The notes beneath the pieces are model-generated. The model worked only from the letters and a program-made list of their open reading frames with translations. It searched no databases and had not been told where the DNA came from. A DNA stretch of 64,000 bases from Actinomycetota bacterium. Lineage in GTDB: Bacteria > Actinomycetota > CADDZG01 > WHSQ01. A program made the position numbers and the translations under genes. The DNA lies in assembly GCA_030446465.1 (NCBI GenBank), contig JAUJNI010000001.1, forward strand, positions 605,859 through 669,858, read 5' to 3'. This document shows positions 34,540 to 43,252 of this stretch, in pieces (position 1 is the first letter of the stretch; every line of letters starts with the position of its first letter).

Positions 34540-35717
34540 CCGACATCGAACGCCAGATCGCTGGCTTTCTTCACGAGGAAGCTGAGAGAGCAGCACTTTC
34601 CACCGGGATGTACGAGCGCGTGCGTCGACGGGCCAGGATTCGCCGGGTAGTGACGGCAACTGTCGCGGGGCTTGCAGTCATCGCCATCGTCATGGGGGGT
34701 GTTGTGACGGCAGGGGCGCTCCGATCGCCATCGGATATCGGGCCCGTGGGTCCGGAAGAGCCCGCGCAGCCCTCGGCCACGCCTCGTGATGACGGTGACG
34801 GTGTGCAACCCATTGGATCCGAAGTGGTCGTAGGACAGGGGACTGTTTCGGGCCAGTCGTGGACGCTGATCGCGTATGAGAGCAACGCCGGGCTTTGCGT
34901 CGAGCTGGAATTGGGAGCTGGTCGCGGCGGCGGATGCGGCTTTGATGTTCCCGAGAAAGGCGATCTAAGTTTGATTGTCGGCTCCGAGGCCGGCTTGTCC
35001 AAATCGATTATTCACGGCGTGGTCTCTAAGCGAGTCGCCGCGTTGGTGGTGACACTCGACGCGGGCGAAGATTCGGAGTGGGAGATCATCGAAGGTCCCA
35101 GCGGTTTCGATGTGAACTTTTTCGCTGAGTTCCTTCCCCCAAATGCCGAAGGAATCGTCGAGGCAAGAGACGATCGGGGTGCTGTCTTGCAGAAGACGCG
35201 GTTGCGGTCGCCTTCAGAGTTACGTGACCAGGAAGCCTTCACCGAAGAGGTTCTCGACGATCACAAGCTGACCCTTTATTACCCGGAGGGTTGGAATCGT
35301 TCGTCGGAGACGCTGACTCCCAACCTCGATCAACCCATGGAACTTGTTTCGCTGGGCACTTATCAGCTCAGTCCGGGTGGAGAAGATTGTGTTCAGATCC
35401 CGGAGCGGGCGATCGAGAGTCTCGGACCGACAGATGCCTTCATCACCCTGCAGGAGGCGTCATCGGGAGCCAATTTCCCTGCTCGTCCCGCGAGGTTCTC
35501 CGCCGAAGATGGCGAGGTGTCTGAGGCGGTCGATTGCCTGGACAATGCCGAGGATGTCTTCTTCCGGATGTTCCGTTTCAGCGATGAGGGGCGGAATTTC
35601 TACGCTTACGCGGCGATTGGGAACTGGGCTTCACCTCAAACCCGCAAAGAGGTCTGGCAAGTCCTGAACGCGGTGCTCTTCTGCGATCCGGCGTCACCAC
35701 CCGGCGACTGCCTATAG
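34536..35717 (+). CDS. Membrane-anchored partner of the ECF sigma factor, unknown family
   Basis: 393 aa. An N-terminal cytoplasmic part (about 35 residues, Arg-rich RVRRRARIRRVV) precedes one membrane segment (ATVAGLAVIAIVMGGVVTAGAL), a Pro-rich linker and a large acidic extracytoplasmic domain with several Cys (for example GLCVELELGAGRGGGCGF, AVDCLDNAED, LFCDPASPPGDC). The gene overlaps the sigma gene by four bases, so it may sense an external signal and bind the sigma factor. No zinc-finger anti-sigma motif is seen; its role is inferred only from context and topology. Confidence 0.7.
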   Translation: MTDIERQIAGFLHEEAERAALSTGMYERVRRRARIRRVVTATVAGLAVIAIVMGGVVTAGALRSPSDIGPVGPEEPAQPSATPRDDGDGVQPIGSEVVVGQGTVSGQSWTLIAYESNAGLCVELELGAGRGGGCGFDVPEKGDLSLIVGSEAGLSKSIIHGVVSKRVAALVVTLDAGEDSEWEIIEGPSGFDVNFFAEFLPPNAEGIVEARDDRGAVLQKTRLRSPSELRDQEAFTEEVLDDHKLTLYYPEGWNRSSETLTPNLDQPMELVSLGTYQLSPGGEDCVQIPERAIESLGPTDAFITLQEASSGANFPARPARFSAEDGEVSEAVDCLDNAEDVFFRMFRFSDEGRNFYAYAAIGNWASPQTRKEVWQVLNAVLFCDPASPPGDCL

Positions 35718-35803
35718 GGACAGGCGGAAAGGAAAGCTGACGGGGCGTTCGTCGCAGTTCGCGCACCACGCTTCTGGGCCACCCAACCTGACTGCGTGGA
35801 CCG

Positions 35804-36182
35804 TCAGCCGTGATACGGGGGTTGAAACCTCTCGAACATTGGGAAGTGCCTCACGTTGCCCGTAGCGAGATCGGCCCCCAGCAGTTCGGCAGTTGCCGCG
35901 ACGACAAGGTCCGGGCCGCTTATCCACGGGTGGCTTTTTCTCCATTTGCGCCCGAGCTCCCCGGCTCGCCTCGCGATCGGCTCGTCAAGTGCAACCCAAC
36001 TGGAGCTGCTGGAAGAGTCGCTCGGCGGGCACTCGCTCCGCGGTGCGCAGGCCGCGGAGCACCTCAACCCGAGTGATCTCGCTGCAGGCAGGCACATCCT
36101 CAAGTCTTTCGACATAGCCGACCGCTGCAGACAGCCCGCGAAGGATGTCGATGATCACAGAGGTGTCGATGACCGTGCTCAT
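35804..36182 (-). pseudogene. vapC: VapC-like PIN-domain toxin, frameshifted
   Basis: From ATG 36182 one frame gives MSTVIDTSVIIDILRG and EITRVEVLRGLR, the first two acidic PIN sites. It stops at 35985 after RLFQQLQLGCT. A second frame continues with WVALDEPIARRAGELGRKWRKSHPWISGPDLVVAATAELLGADLATGNVRHFP, holding the remaining PIN Asp residues, and ends at 35804. Joining them by a one-base shift near 35990 gives a normal VapC. It is either inactivated or a sequencing error. Its ATG overlaps the vapB stop. Confidence 0.8.
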
Positions 36183-36460
36183 GCGCGCCGACGGCGCTCG
36201 TTCTCTTCCTGACGGCGAACGTCCAGGGCGCGCACGCTCTCAACGTAGGTCTTTCCATCGGGCAAGTAGTCAGCACTACCCGCCGCGCCGCGCACCGCGA
36301 CCCTAAATCGGTCGAGCCGGAGCCGTTCGTCTGCGGGGCCCTTGAGGTAGGCGTCGATCGCCTCTCTGATCAGAGTTGACTTTGTCACCCCCGCAGCGGC
36401 AGCCCGCTGTGCTAGCGATTCGTCCTGCTCCTCGTCAACATAGATCTGCGTCCTCTTCAC
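36179..36460 (-). CDS. vapB: VapB-like ribbon-helix-helix antitoxin
   Basis: About 93 aa from GTG 36460 (KRTQIYVDEEQDESLAQRAAAAGVTKSTLIREAIDAYL), an RHH DNA-binding module in the first 40 residues, then a charged C-terminal tail that would wrap the toxin. An ATG at 36478 is an alternative start, but it lies within the inverted repeat. Stop and vapC start overlap (ATGA). The antitoxin is intact while the toxin is frameshifted. Confidence 0.8.
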   Translation of the reverse strand: MKRTQIYVDEEQDESLAQRAAAAGVTKSTLIREAIDAYLKGPADERLRLDRFRVAVRGAAGSADYLPDGKTYVESVRALDVRRQEENERRRRA

Positions 36461-36479
36461 GATGTACCGAATATACATC
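36461..36479. promoter_or_regulatory. Inverted repeat at the vapB start, likely operator
   Basis: GATGTA-N7-TACATC, a perfect 6-bp inverted repeat directly abutting the GTG start of vapB. RHH antitoxins bind such palindromes to repress their own operon. Role inferred from position. Confidence 0.55.
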
Positions 36480-36831
36480 GTGGGCTCCAGACCGGATCAA
36501 GCCGGGCGGGAGTGCACCTTCTGTCCAAATGCCAATGTGCCGGTAGCTTTGCTCCACGGGACATGCCAGCGGTCGGAAGCGCCCTCTGGTTCTTCGACCT
36601 CTTGCTTTCTGTCTGAAGTTCCGCTTGACTTGCCGGGTATAGAAGCGGCCGCATCCGGCCTTTGCGACGGGGAGGTGATGGTTGATGGACAAGACACCGA
36701 CCGCAACCATGCCTGTGCCCGGCTCCGCCCGGTAACCACCGGCGGTTCGTTAGACCTCGCACACCCTTCGCTTAATCACGCGCGCACAGGCGGCGAGCCG
36801 CCGGGCGCGCCACAACGAATGGAGAACCCTC
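36480..36831. other. Spacer between vapB and rsgA
   Basis: About 350 bp. A GGGGAGG at 36669-36675 sits just before ATG GTT, but the resulting short frame has no recognised family and ends at 36854 inside rsgA. A GGCGG-CGAG-CCGCC hairpin lies at about 36790-36803. This should hold the divergent promoters of vapBC and rsgA. Confidence 0.35.
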
Positions 36832-37917
36832 TTGATCACTGCTGTTCCGCTTGACCACCTCGGCTGGACCGAGGAGCTCCAAAAGAAATTCTCAGCAACC
36901 GCTTCCGCCGGCATGCTGCCGGCGCGAGTCGCCGCGCAGCACCGCGGGAGCTACATCTTGGTGACCGAGCATGGCTCCTTCAGTGCGTCGCTTACTGGTC
37001 ATCTGCGCCGGGACGAAACTCCAGCGTCTGGGCGCCCCGCGGTCGGGGACTGGGTTGTGGCCTCCCCTATTCCAGAGGAACAAAAGGCTCTTATCCATGA
37101 CCTCCTACCGAGGACAACCGCGATCTCGCGCAAGGTCGCTGGTCTGGGCACCGATGAGCAGGTGCTCGCAGCGAACGTGGACACGCTGTTCTTGCTGAGC
37201 TCACTGAACAGTGAGCTGAATCCTCGCCGGATCGAGCGTTACCTGACCATGGCTTGGGACAGTGGGGCCGCCCCGGTGATCGTCCTGACGAAGTCGGATC
37301 TGATCGAAGATGTAAGAAGTGCCATCTTGGAGGTGCAAGCCATCGCTCCTGCGGTTCCGATTCATCCCGTTAGCAACCTCTCGGGTGAGGGCTTCGAGAA
37401 GCTCGCGGCATACCTGAGTCCGGGGCGCACCGTAGCGTTGCTGGGGTCGTCGGGCGTGGGCAAGTCCAGTCTGGTCAATCGGTTGGCCGGCGAGGATCGC
37501 CAAAAAGTGAAGGAGATACGCGAGGACGACGACAGGGGCCGGCACACGACCACGCACAGGGAACTGATTCCGCTGCCGTGCGGGGGCCTGGTCATAGACA
37601 CGCCCGGCCTGCGCGAGCTTCAGCTATGGGAGTCACAGGAGGGTATCGACCACGCCTTCAGCGACGTTGCAGAGCTTGCCGCCGGTTGCCGCTTCACCGA
37701 CTGTGCTCATGACTCGGAACCCGGATGCGAGGTCAAGGCAGGCCTGAGGGACGGCAGGTTGCGAGCCGACCGCCTGGAGAGCTATCGCAAGCTTCAGAGG
37801 GAGCTCCGATACCTGAAGCGCAAGCAGGATCATCGAGCGGCGGCCCAAGAAACTCGCAAGATAAAGCGTCTAAGCCGGCAGATCAAAGAACAACGCAGCG
37901 ATGTCCCCTACTACTAG
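36832..37917 (+). CDS. rsgA: Ribosome small subunit-dependent GTPase A
   Basis: 361 aa. An N-terminal OB-like domain is followed by the circularly permuted GTPase: G4 TKSD, then G1 GSSGVGKSSLVN, G2 TTTH and G3 DTPGLRELQ. A C-terminal zinc site is formed by CRFTDCAHDSEPGCEV. It helps late 30S maturation. TTG start at 36832 with GGAG six bases upstream; there is no better start in frame. Ends with a basic helix (LKRKQDHRAAAQETRKIKRLSRQ). Confidence 0.94.
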   Translation: MITAVPLDHLGWTEELQKKFSATASAGMLPARVAAQHRGSYILVTEHGSFSASLTGHLRRDETPASGRPAVGDWVVASPIPEEQKALIHDLLPRTTAISRKVAGLGTDEQVLAANVDTLFLLSSLNSELNPRRIERYLTMAWDSGAAPVIVLTKSDLIEDVRSAILEVQAIAPAVPIHPVSNLSGEGFEKLAAYLSPGRTVALLGSSGVGKSSLVNRLAGEDRQKVKEIREDDDRGRHTTTHRELIPLPCGGLVIDTPGLRELQLWESQEGIDHAFSDVAELAAGCRFTDCAHDSEPGCEVKAGLRDGRLRADRLESYRKLQRELRYLKRKQDHRAAAQETRKIKRLSRQIKEQRSDVPYY

Positions 37918-37936
37918 GAGCCGGCTAGACCGGGGG

Positions 37937-39601
37937 CTAATCCCCCTTGGCCGCCAGCGACACCTCCGACTTGATCGGCCGACCCGGCAGGACATCCCGA
38001 TTAAGGCCTTTCAGGTCCTTGACGACCTGCCCCCTGACGAGGACCCAGTTGATTCCCTTCGAGAACTTCGAGGGGTCGTCCACCGTAGCTCGGTCCTCGA
38101 CGGTGTCGGGGTTGAAGACGACGATGTCTGCATCGGCCCCGATCTGGAGGCGCCCTTTCCTTCGAAGGGCAGGGGCGTTGCTCTCGAGTAGGTCCGCCGG
38201 CTGGATAGTCATCTTGGCGAGAGCGTCCATCAGTGGCAGCACTTGTTCTTCTCGCACGTACTTCCCAAGAACGCGCGCAAAGGTGCCCGCACCTCGGGGG
38301 TGGTTGTTGTCACCGGGTTCCAATATGGCGTCGCTTCCGATCATTACAAGAGGGGACTGAAGCCCCAGCACGACATCCTCTTTTGGAATCGCATAAGCGG
38401 CCGTTAGGGTGTTCTGCGCTTGGTGCTGGGCGAAGGTCGCCTTGGTGAGACGCTCGCCGGTGCCGGGGATGGCGAGATCCGAGTAGCCGATGCGGAACCT
38501 CTCTTGCCACCCTGGGGCGAAACGCTCCGAGGCAAGGTAGGTCGCCCAGAAGTTGTAGGGATAGAGATCGGCGGTTATGTCTATGCCCTCGTCCCTCGCA
38601 TCTTGGAGCATCTGGAGAGACTCCGGCATGGTGAAGGTCCCACCGGTGCTGGTGATGTGGAGAACGTGCACCGCAGCCCCCGTATCGCGGCCCGCGCTGA
38701 TTATCTCGTTCAACGTGTCGAAGTTAGTCCCGGGCTCTTCAGGGTCCGAGTATCTGCCGTGGAAGAAGGCGGGAACCCCATACTTGGCCGCCACCCGGGA
38801 CACCTCCACGATCTCCTTGTAGCTGATTCCGGGAGCGTACTCAGGAGAGAACTCGACTCCTATGAACCCCTCTTTGATGCCTTCCTCGGCGGCGGCCGCG
38901 AGCTGGTCGATCTGCGCCTGAGATGCCTTGTCTCCGACACCGAGGTTCAAGCCTTCGGGATTCGAACGGACCCAGTTGTCGTCGAAAGCGCCGCCGAAGT
39001 GCGCTGGTGAACCGGTTGACTTCCATTGGGAGTACCACTCGCTGGCGTCGCCGTTGGTCCCGTGCATGCCAAGGTTCGTGGTAACCCCGTCGGCGATCTT
39101 GTACCAGATGCCGTAGGGGTTCGGATCATAAGACTCGATGTCTATGAAACCGGGGGCGACTACCCGGTCGGTCGCATCGATCTCCTTACGCCCGCGCAGC
39201 GGGTCGGTGGTAATGGCGGTGACCCTTCCGCCATCCACTCCTACGTTTGCCACTTCATCGAATCCGGAGGCCGGATCCATGACCCTGCCCCCTGTAATGA
39301 CGATGTCGTAGACATGGTCGGGGGAGGGCGGCGAAACGTTCTGGTAGGAGCTCAAAACCGGTGGTTGGGCCGCACTGTCCGACTCGTCTGCCGAGGAGCC
39401 GGCTCCGTTGCTCCCTTCGGTCCCAGTGCTCGAGGAGGCCGAGGACTCTTCACTGCTAAGGATCGACGGGTCTCCTTCGAAGAGTCCGGTCGCCAGGGCG
39501 AGGACAACCACGGCGAACAGTCCCAGGGCGAGGGCGTATTCCGCGACCCATGGCCGGTTGTTTGGTGCCCGCGAAGGCCTGTGACGCATGCCAGACGTCA
39601 T
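37937..39601 (-). CDS. Membrane-anchored amidohydrolase (D-aminoacylase-like) without HxH
   Basis: 554 aa. A short cytoplasmic tail and one membrane segment (YALALGLFAVVVLALATGLF) are followed by a Ser/Gly-rich linker and an amidohydrolase TIM-barrel: YDIVITGGRVMDPASGFDEVANVGVDGGRV, VVAPGFIDIESYDPNPYG, GVTTNLGMHG, HVLHITS, DITADLYPYNF, SDAILEPG, and the C-terminal RRKGRLQIGADADIVVFNPDTV. It resembles D-aminoacylase/N-acyl-D-amino-acid deacylases. The metal-binding HxH normally following PGFID is replaced by IESYDP, so chemistry may differ. Probably acts outside the membrane. Confidence 0.82.
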   Translation of the reverse strand: MTSGMRHRPSRAPNNRPWVAEYALALGLFAVVVLALATGLFEGDPSILSSEESSASSSTGTEGSNGAGSSADESDSAAQPPVLSSYQNVSPPSPDHVYDIVITGGRVMDPASGFDEVANVGVDGGRVTAITTDPLRGRKEIDATDRVVAPGFIDIESYDPNPYGIWYKIADGVTTNLGMHGTNGDASEWYSQWKSTGSPAHFGGAFDDNWVRSNPEGLNLGVGDKASQAQIDQLAAAAEEGIKEGFIGVEFSPEYAPGISYKEIVEVSRVAAKYGVPAFFHGRYSDPEEPGTNFDTLNEIISAGRDTGAAVHVLHITSTGGTFTMPESLQMLQDARDEGIDITADLYPYNFWATYLASERFAPGWQERFRIGYSDLAIPGTGERLTKATFAQHQAQNTLTAAYAIPKEDVVLGLQSPLVMIGSDAILEPGDNNHPRGAGTFARVLGKYVREEQVLPLMDALAKMTIQPADLLESNAPALRRKGRLQIGADADIVVFNPDTVEDRATVDDPSKFSKGINWVLVRGQVVKDLKGLNRDVLPGRPIKSEVSLAAKGD

Positions 39602-39729
39602 GAAGGGACGATGTTAACCCGCCGCGGATTTGAGGGGCGGGGTTAATGAGATCCCGCCTCCCCATGCCGAGCCGACTAACCCAATCAGCCCTCGGGCGGC
39701 TCTATAGGTAGAACAATCTTCGTGGCGAG

Positions 39730-40212
39730 ATGAGGAATGAGGCCCTGGACTTCGATGAGTTCTACCGAGGCTCGTATCCAAAGGTGTTCGCCGCCGCGTT
39801 CACGGTGTCGGGTGACAGGGTGGCAGCTCTCGACGCGGTTCAAGAAGCGTTCGAGCGGGCGTTCATGCGGTGGTCCCGCCTCGGTCGGGAGCCGTGGGCG
39901 GAGGGCTGGGTCATGACCACGGCCATGAACTTCTGCAGGCGCACCGCAACAAGGACGGCCAAAGAGCATCTCGTCCCATCGGTGATGGAGGGGGGGCAGG
40001 CGCCGGTGGTGGACTCGGAAAGAGTGGATCTTGTCACGGCGATACGGCGTCTTCCCTGGCGCCAGCGACAGGCAACCGTCCTCTTCTACCTCGGAGATCT
40101 TCCACTTGGTGCTGTCGCCGAGCTGATGAGCTTGAGCGAGGGGACGGTCAAGGCCCATCTCGCCCAAGCCAGAAAGGCGCTACGTCGAAGTCTGGAGGTA
40201 TCCGATGTCTGA
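39730..40212 (+). CDS. ECF RNA polymerase sigma factor
   Basis: 160 aa. Region 2 is FDEFYRGSYPKVFAAAFTVSGDRVAALDAVQEAFERAFMRW, region 4 is VTAIRRLPWRQRQATVLFYLGDLPLGAVAELMSLSEGTVKAHLAQARKALRR. Resembles the SigE/SigM-like ECF group. Overlaps the next gene by eight bases, forming a second sigma/partner unit. Confidence 0.88.
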   Translation: MRNEALDFDEFYRGSYPKVFAAAFTVSGDRVAALDAVQEAFERAFMRWSRLGREPWAEGWVMTTAMNFCRRTATRTAKEHLVPSVMEGGQAPVVDSERVDLVTAIRRLPWRQRQATVLFYLGDLPLGAVAELMSLSEGTVKAHLAQARKALRRSLEVSDV

Positions 40213-41191
40213 AGACCTCAGAGAAGCGATCGCCTCACTACCCTCGATGATCGAGATCCCCGCGGCGCCGCCTCTGGGGATCGTTCGACGCCGCGGCCGC
40301 CGTCGGCAAATGGCCAGGAGGATTCTCGGGGCATGTGCTGCCGGAGTGGTCGCAGTGGGAGTTTGGGCATCGTGGGGTCTTCTCGCTACAGGAGAGGAGG
40401 CCCGCCGGATGCGGGGGGCAACCGGGTTCCCATTCACGACACCGGTCGCTGGCGAGGACGCTTACGTCTTCTCGAACATAGAGGTGGCCTATCGAGATCG
40501 CCCTAGCCGGGACACCTCGTTCGTCAGCTTTGACATCGCATGGGGGACCGAGGAATGGCCCGGTATCTACGAGTGCTCGTGGACCGTCTACGGCAAGGAC
40601 GGCAAGGTCGTCGGTGAGGTGACCGACGCGGTGCCGTTGATCCGGCATAGGCGGTCCGCCCCCGGGCTCGTCGAATATGTGCGGGTATCGGGACGCCCCG
40701 ACCACGCGGAGATTGGCTGTCATGGCAGTCGACTTGACAGCCCCGGTGGCGACTTCGCGAGGGCTACACCGGCACCAGACACGCACCCTTACCCCCGCGG
40801 GGCGTTCGAGTCGTGTCCGGATCTTGAAGGGACCGTGAGAGTGACGTCATCAGACGCCAAAGGCGCCTGGAGGGTAGCCCTTCGGTTCGACGCTGCTGTC
40901 GTACACCACCGGGTAGACACCATCGAGCGGCTTGCCGACCGTTCGGTTTCCGCCCCGGCCACCCATCCGTGGGCTTCGACGCTCGAAGTCAACGAATGGG
41001 CTCGGATTACTCGGAGCGAGCCGGCGACATCCGACGACATGGTCATCTTCGGGTGCGGCCGGAAGGTCGCCCGACGCTCGTGGGCTGTGACGGTCAGCGA
41101 CAAGAACCAGTTCCACAGCGCCAGCATGGGATCGGCGACCTTCTATCTCGTTCGTCGCGCTGAGGGATGGAGGGTTTGGGGCTCCTACTGA
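40205..41191 (+). CDS. Membrane-anchored partner of the second ECF sigma factor
   Basis: 328 aa. An N-terminal cytoplasmic stretch rich in Arg (GIVRRRGRRRQMARR) leads into one membrane segment (ILGACAAGVVAVGVWASWGLL), then an extracytoplasmic domain with beta-rich segments (SNIEVAYRDRPSRDTSFVSFDIAWG, YECSWTVYGKDGKVVGEV) and scattered Cys. No named family recognised. Genetic overlap with the sigma gene suggests a regulator or sensor role. It shares general layout but not sequence with the 34536-35717 protein. Confidence 0.68.
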   Translation: MSEDLREAIASLPSMIEIPAAPPLGIVRRRGRRRQMARRILGACAAGVVAVGVWASWGLLATGEEARRMRGATGFPFTTPVAGEDAYVFSNIEVAYRDRPSRDTSFVSFDIAWGTEEWPGIYECSWTVYGKDGKVVGEVTDAVPLIRHRRSAPGLVEYVRVSGRPDHAEIGCHGSRLDSPGGDFARATPAPDTHPYPRGAFESCPDLEGTVRVTSSDAKGAWRVALRFDAAVVHHRVDTIERLADRSVSAPATHPWASTLEVNEWARITRSEPATSDDMVIFGCGRKVARRSWAVTVSDKNQFHSASMGSATFYLVRRAEGWRVWGSY

Positions 41192-41223
41192 AGGTTTCCT
41201 GTAGACCTACGTAGAGTAGGTGG

Positions 41224-42270
41224 ATGGAGGAAACTCGATCGCTGCCGGGACGGATCCAGGCGCGCATCGAAGCGGCAATCGACGGTTTCTACAACAAGCT
41301 CTGCGCCAATCCGGTTACACGCTTTCCGTGGGCGGTCATTCAGACCTTCTCCAAGGCGCAGGGGGCCCTACTTGCAGGGAGCCTCGCTTACTACACCTTC
41401 CTCTCTCTTCTGCCGCTGTTGATGATTGCCGGCTTCCTAGTGGGGACCCTCTTGCACGGCAGCCAGGATCTCCAAGACGCCATGGTGACGGCGGTAAAGC
41501 GTCTCTTTCCGGGGATCCAAGGTGCCCAGATACTGCAGCAGCTGATCGAGACGAGGGCCGTCTTCGGACTCATTGGTCTCATCACAGTGAGCTACGCGGG
41601 GAGCGGGTTCGTGGGGGCGCTGACGGCTTCGCTCAACCAGATGTGGGAGGTCAAGACGGGGCGCAACCCGGTTGGGCAAAAGCTGCTCAACTACCTCGTC
41701 ATCCTGCTGCTTGGAGCGGTCATGCTGGGGTCAACAGGCCTGACGATATGGACGGCCTATCTCACGAGGGTCGCTCTCGGGGCCCGGGCAGCTCCCGCCG
41801 CTCGGTTCCTCGAGGTCATCGCGAGCCCCCTGTCGCTCTTTTTCGTCCTGCTGCTGCTCTACAGGCTGCTGCCGGCCAGGCGTCTGTCGTGGAGAAGCCA
41901 GATCCCCGGCGCGGTAGCGGGCGCCGTCGCGATCGAGTTGCTGAAGCGCGGCTTCACCTTTTGGGCCCAGCACTCGGCCGGCGTGGCGGTGCTGCCCCGC
42001 ACGCTCTTGTCGGTCGTCCTCTTGCTGGTATGGCTCGGCTTCTTCGGTCAGGCGATCCTCTACGGAGCCGCCCTCAACGTGGTTAGGGACCGCCGCAGAA
42101 GGGGCGCCCCGCTGATGCCCCCCGACTTCACCGACACGGAGGGGGGCGCGATTACTACCCCGGCCCCCTCTGCCTTACCAAACGGTTCTAACGACGACTC
42201 GTTCACCGACCCCAGAACCACGAACGCGAACCGGCGGAGGCTGCCGACACGACCTCGATCGGATCGTTGA
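41224..42270 (+). CDS. YihY/BrkB family membrane protein
   Basis: 348 aa. Six membrane segments are spread over residues 35-290, with family motifs GSLAYYTFLSLLPLLMIAGFLVG, LIGLITVSYAGSGFVGALTASLNQMWEV and RRLSWRSQIPGAVAGAVAIELLKRGFTFW. Often annotated as virulence factor BrkB or, wrongly, RNase BN; function unknown. The C-terminal 60 residues are low-complexity and overlap the opposite-strand MOSC gene by 68 bp. Confidence 0.9.
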   Translation: MEETRSLPGRIQARIEAAIDGFYNKLCANPVTRFPWAVIQTFSKAQGALLAGSLAYYTFLSLLPLLMIAGFLVGTLLHGSQDLQDAMVTAVKRLFPGIQGAQILQQLIETRAVFGLIGLITVSYAGSGFVGALTASLNQMWEVKTGRNPVGQKLLNYLVILLLGAVMLGSTGLTIWTAYLTRVALGARAAPAARFLEVIASPLSLFFVLLLLYRLLPARRLSWRSQIPGAVAGAVAIELLKRGFTFWAQHSAGVAVLPRTLLSVVLLLVWLGFFGQAILYGAALNVVRDRRRRGAPLMPPDFTDTEGGAITTPAPSALPNGSNDDSFTDPRTTNANRRRLPTRPRSDR

Positions 42271-42718
42271 CCCTGATCAGTCCCGACTCCAGCACCCTTG
42301 CGCAGACTCCCCCCCGTCCCCGGCCGAGGGCTTTGGTCATACCTCGCTCCGAGCGCGTCTGGATGTAGCGACAGGGGGGCCTGGGGCGGTCGTACTCGAG
42401 CAGGGCGTCCCCGACGGTGAAGCGCTTGCCGGCGAGGTCTCCAAGGCCGACTCCGCGCGTGATGATGTTCCTGCGGTGCTCCCCGTCAGAGACCCTTACC
42501 TCCGTGGTCTGCCTTATGTAGTCGAGCGCCTCCCCCTCGATCAACGTCACCTGGCACTCGTCGACTCCTGTCCAGTAGCCCTTCCTTGTCATGTAGCGAT
42601 CGCCCTGGAGTCCGCTTCCTGCGACGGCGTGGATGGCCTCGACCGGTTGCATTGGCTCGCCACCAATGGCGGTGATGTAGATGGCCTCGACGATTGCCAC
42701 GTTCCTCCCATCTCTCAC
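42203..42718 (-). CDS. MOSC domain protein
   Basis: 171 aa. MOSC (molybdenum cofactor sulfurase C-terminal) signatures: AVAGSGLQGDRYMTRKGYW, QVTLIEGEAL, RRNIITRGVGLGDLAGKRFTVGDALLEYDRPRPPCRYI and RGGVCARVLESGLIRVND. Two conserved Cys are present. These domains carry sulfur or act on N-hydroxylated compounds in larger enzymes; the stand-alone form is of unknown specificity. Confidence 0.88.
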   Translation of the reverse strand: MRDGRNVAIVEAIYITAIGGEPMQPVEAIHAVAGSGLQGDRYMTRKGYWTGVDECQVTLIEGEALDYIRQTTEVRVSDGEHRRNIITRGVGLGDLAGKRFTVGDALLEYDRPRPPCRYIQTRSERGMTKALGRGRGGVCARVLESGLIRVNDPIEVVSAASAGSRSWFWGR

Positions 42719-42793
42719 GGATCACCGGCGATTATCGTTCCCCCAGCGGACTAGTTTGACCGGCCTGCTTCGGCTTCTGGGAGGGAGGGTGCG

Positions 42794-43243
42794 TTGCAAC
42801 AGCCGACGGAGAAACTGGGCTTCATTGCCCGCCAAAAGGCGAAGGTCGCCGGCCACATGGATCAGGCGCTGGCCCAGGTCCTGGAGCCGGGCGAGAAGGT
42901 GGAGGCTCGCGCCTACGCGGTGACAATGCCAAGCAACTGGTGGTACCTCCTGACCTACTTCGTGATGCTTTTGGCGAAGTACTGGTTTGTGGCGGTCACC
43001 GACCGCAGGGTCATCTTCATCAAGGTGTCGAAGACCGGCACCAGCCGATCGGAGTTTGCCTGGGCTGATCCGCGTCCCGGCATGGGCGCCGGCGAGCTCA
43101 AGAAGAGCCTTGGTTGGACGAAGCTCGACATCTTCAAGCCCGACGGCGGCAGGATGACACTTAGCTTCGATCGCAACTGGCGCGACGAAGCTGCGGCCAT
43201 CCAGGAGGCCCTGCGCCGGAGCGGCGGACCGCTTACGGCCTGA
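42794..43243 (+). CDS. PH-like small protein of unknown function
   Basis: 149 aa. TTG start with an AGGG upstream. The N-terminus is amphipathic (LGFIARQKAKVAGHMDQALAQVLEPGEKVEARAYAV). A hydrophobic stretch around YLLTYFVMLLAKYWFVAVTDRRVIFI continues into a strand-rich C-terminus (RMTLSFDRNWRDEAAAIQEAL) as in bacterial PH/YokE-like domains. No function can be given. It lies in a short gap between MOSC (divergent) and the S9 peptidase (convergent). Confidence 0.6.
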   Translation: MQQPTEKLGFIARQKAKVAGHMDQALAQVLEPGEKVEARAYAVTMPSNWWYLLTYFVMLLAKYWFVAVTDRRVIFIKVSKTGTSRSEFAWADPRPGMGAGELKKSLGWTKLDIFKPDGGRMTLSFDRNWRDEAAAIQEALRRSGGPLTA

Positions 43244-43252
43244 AAGTCTCGC

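Noticed and set aside
36462-36854. 130-codon plus-strand frame before rsgA
   Set aside because: No homology; it ends inside rsgA and its start overlaps the vapB operator.
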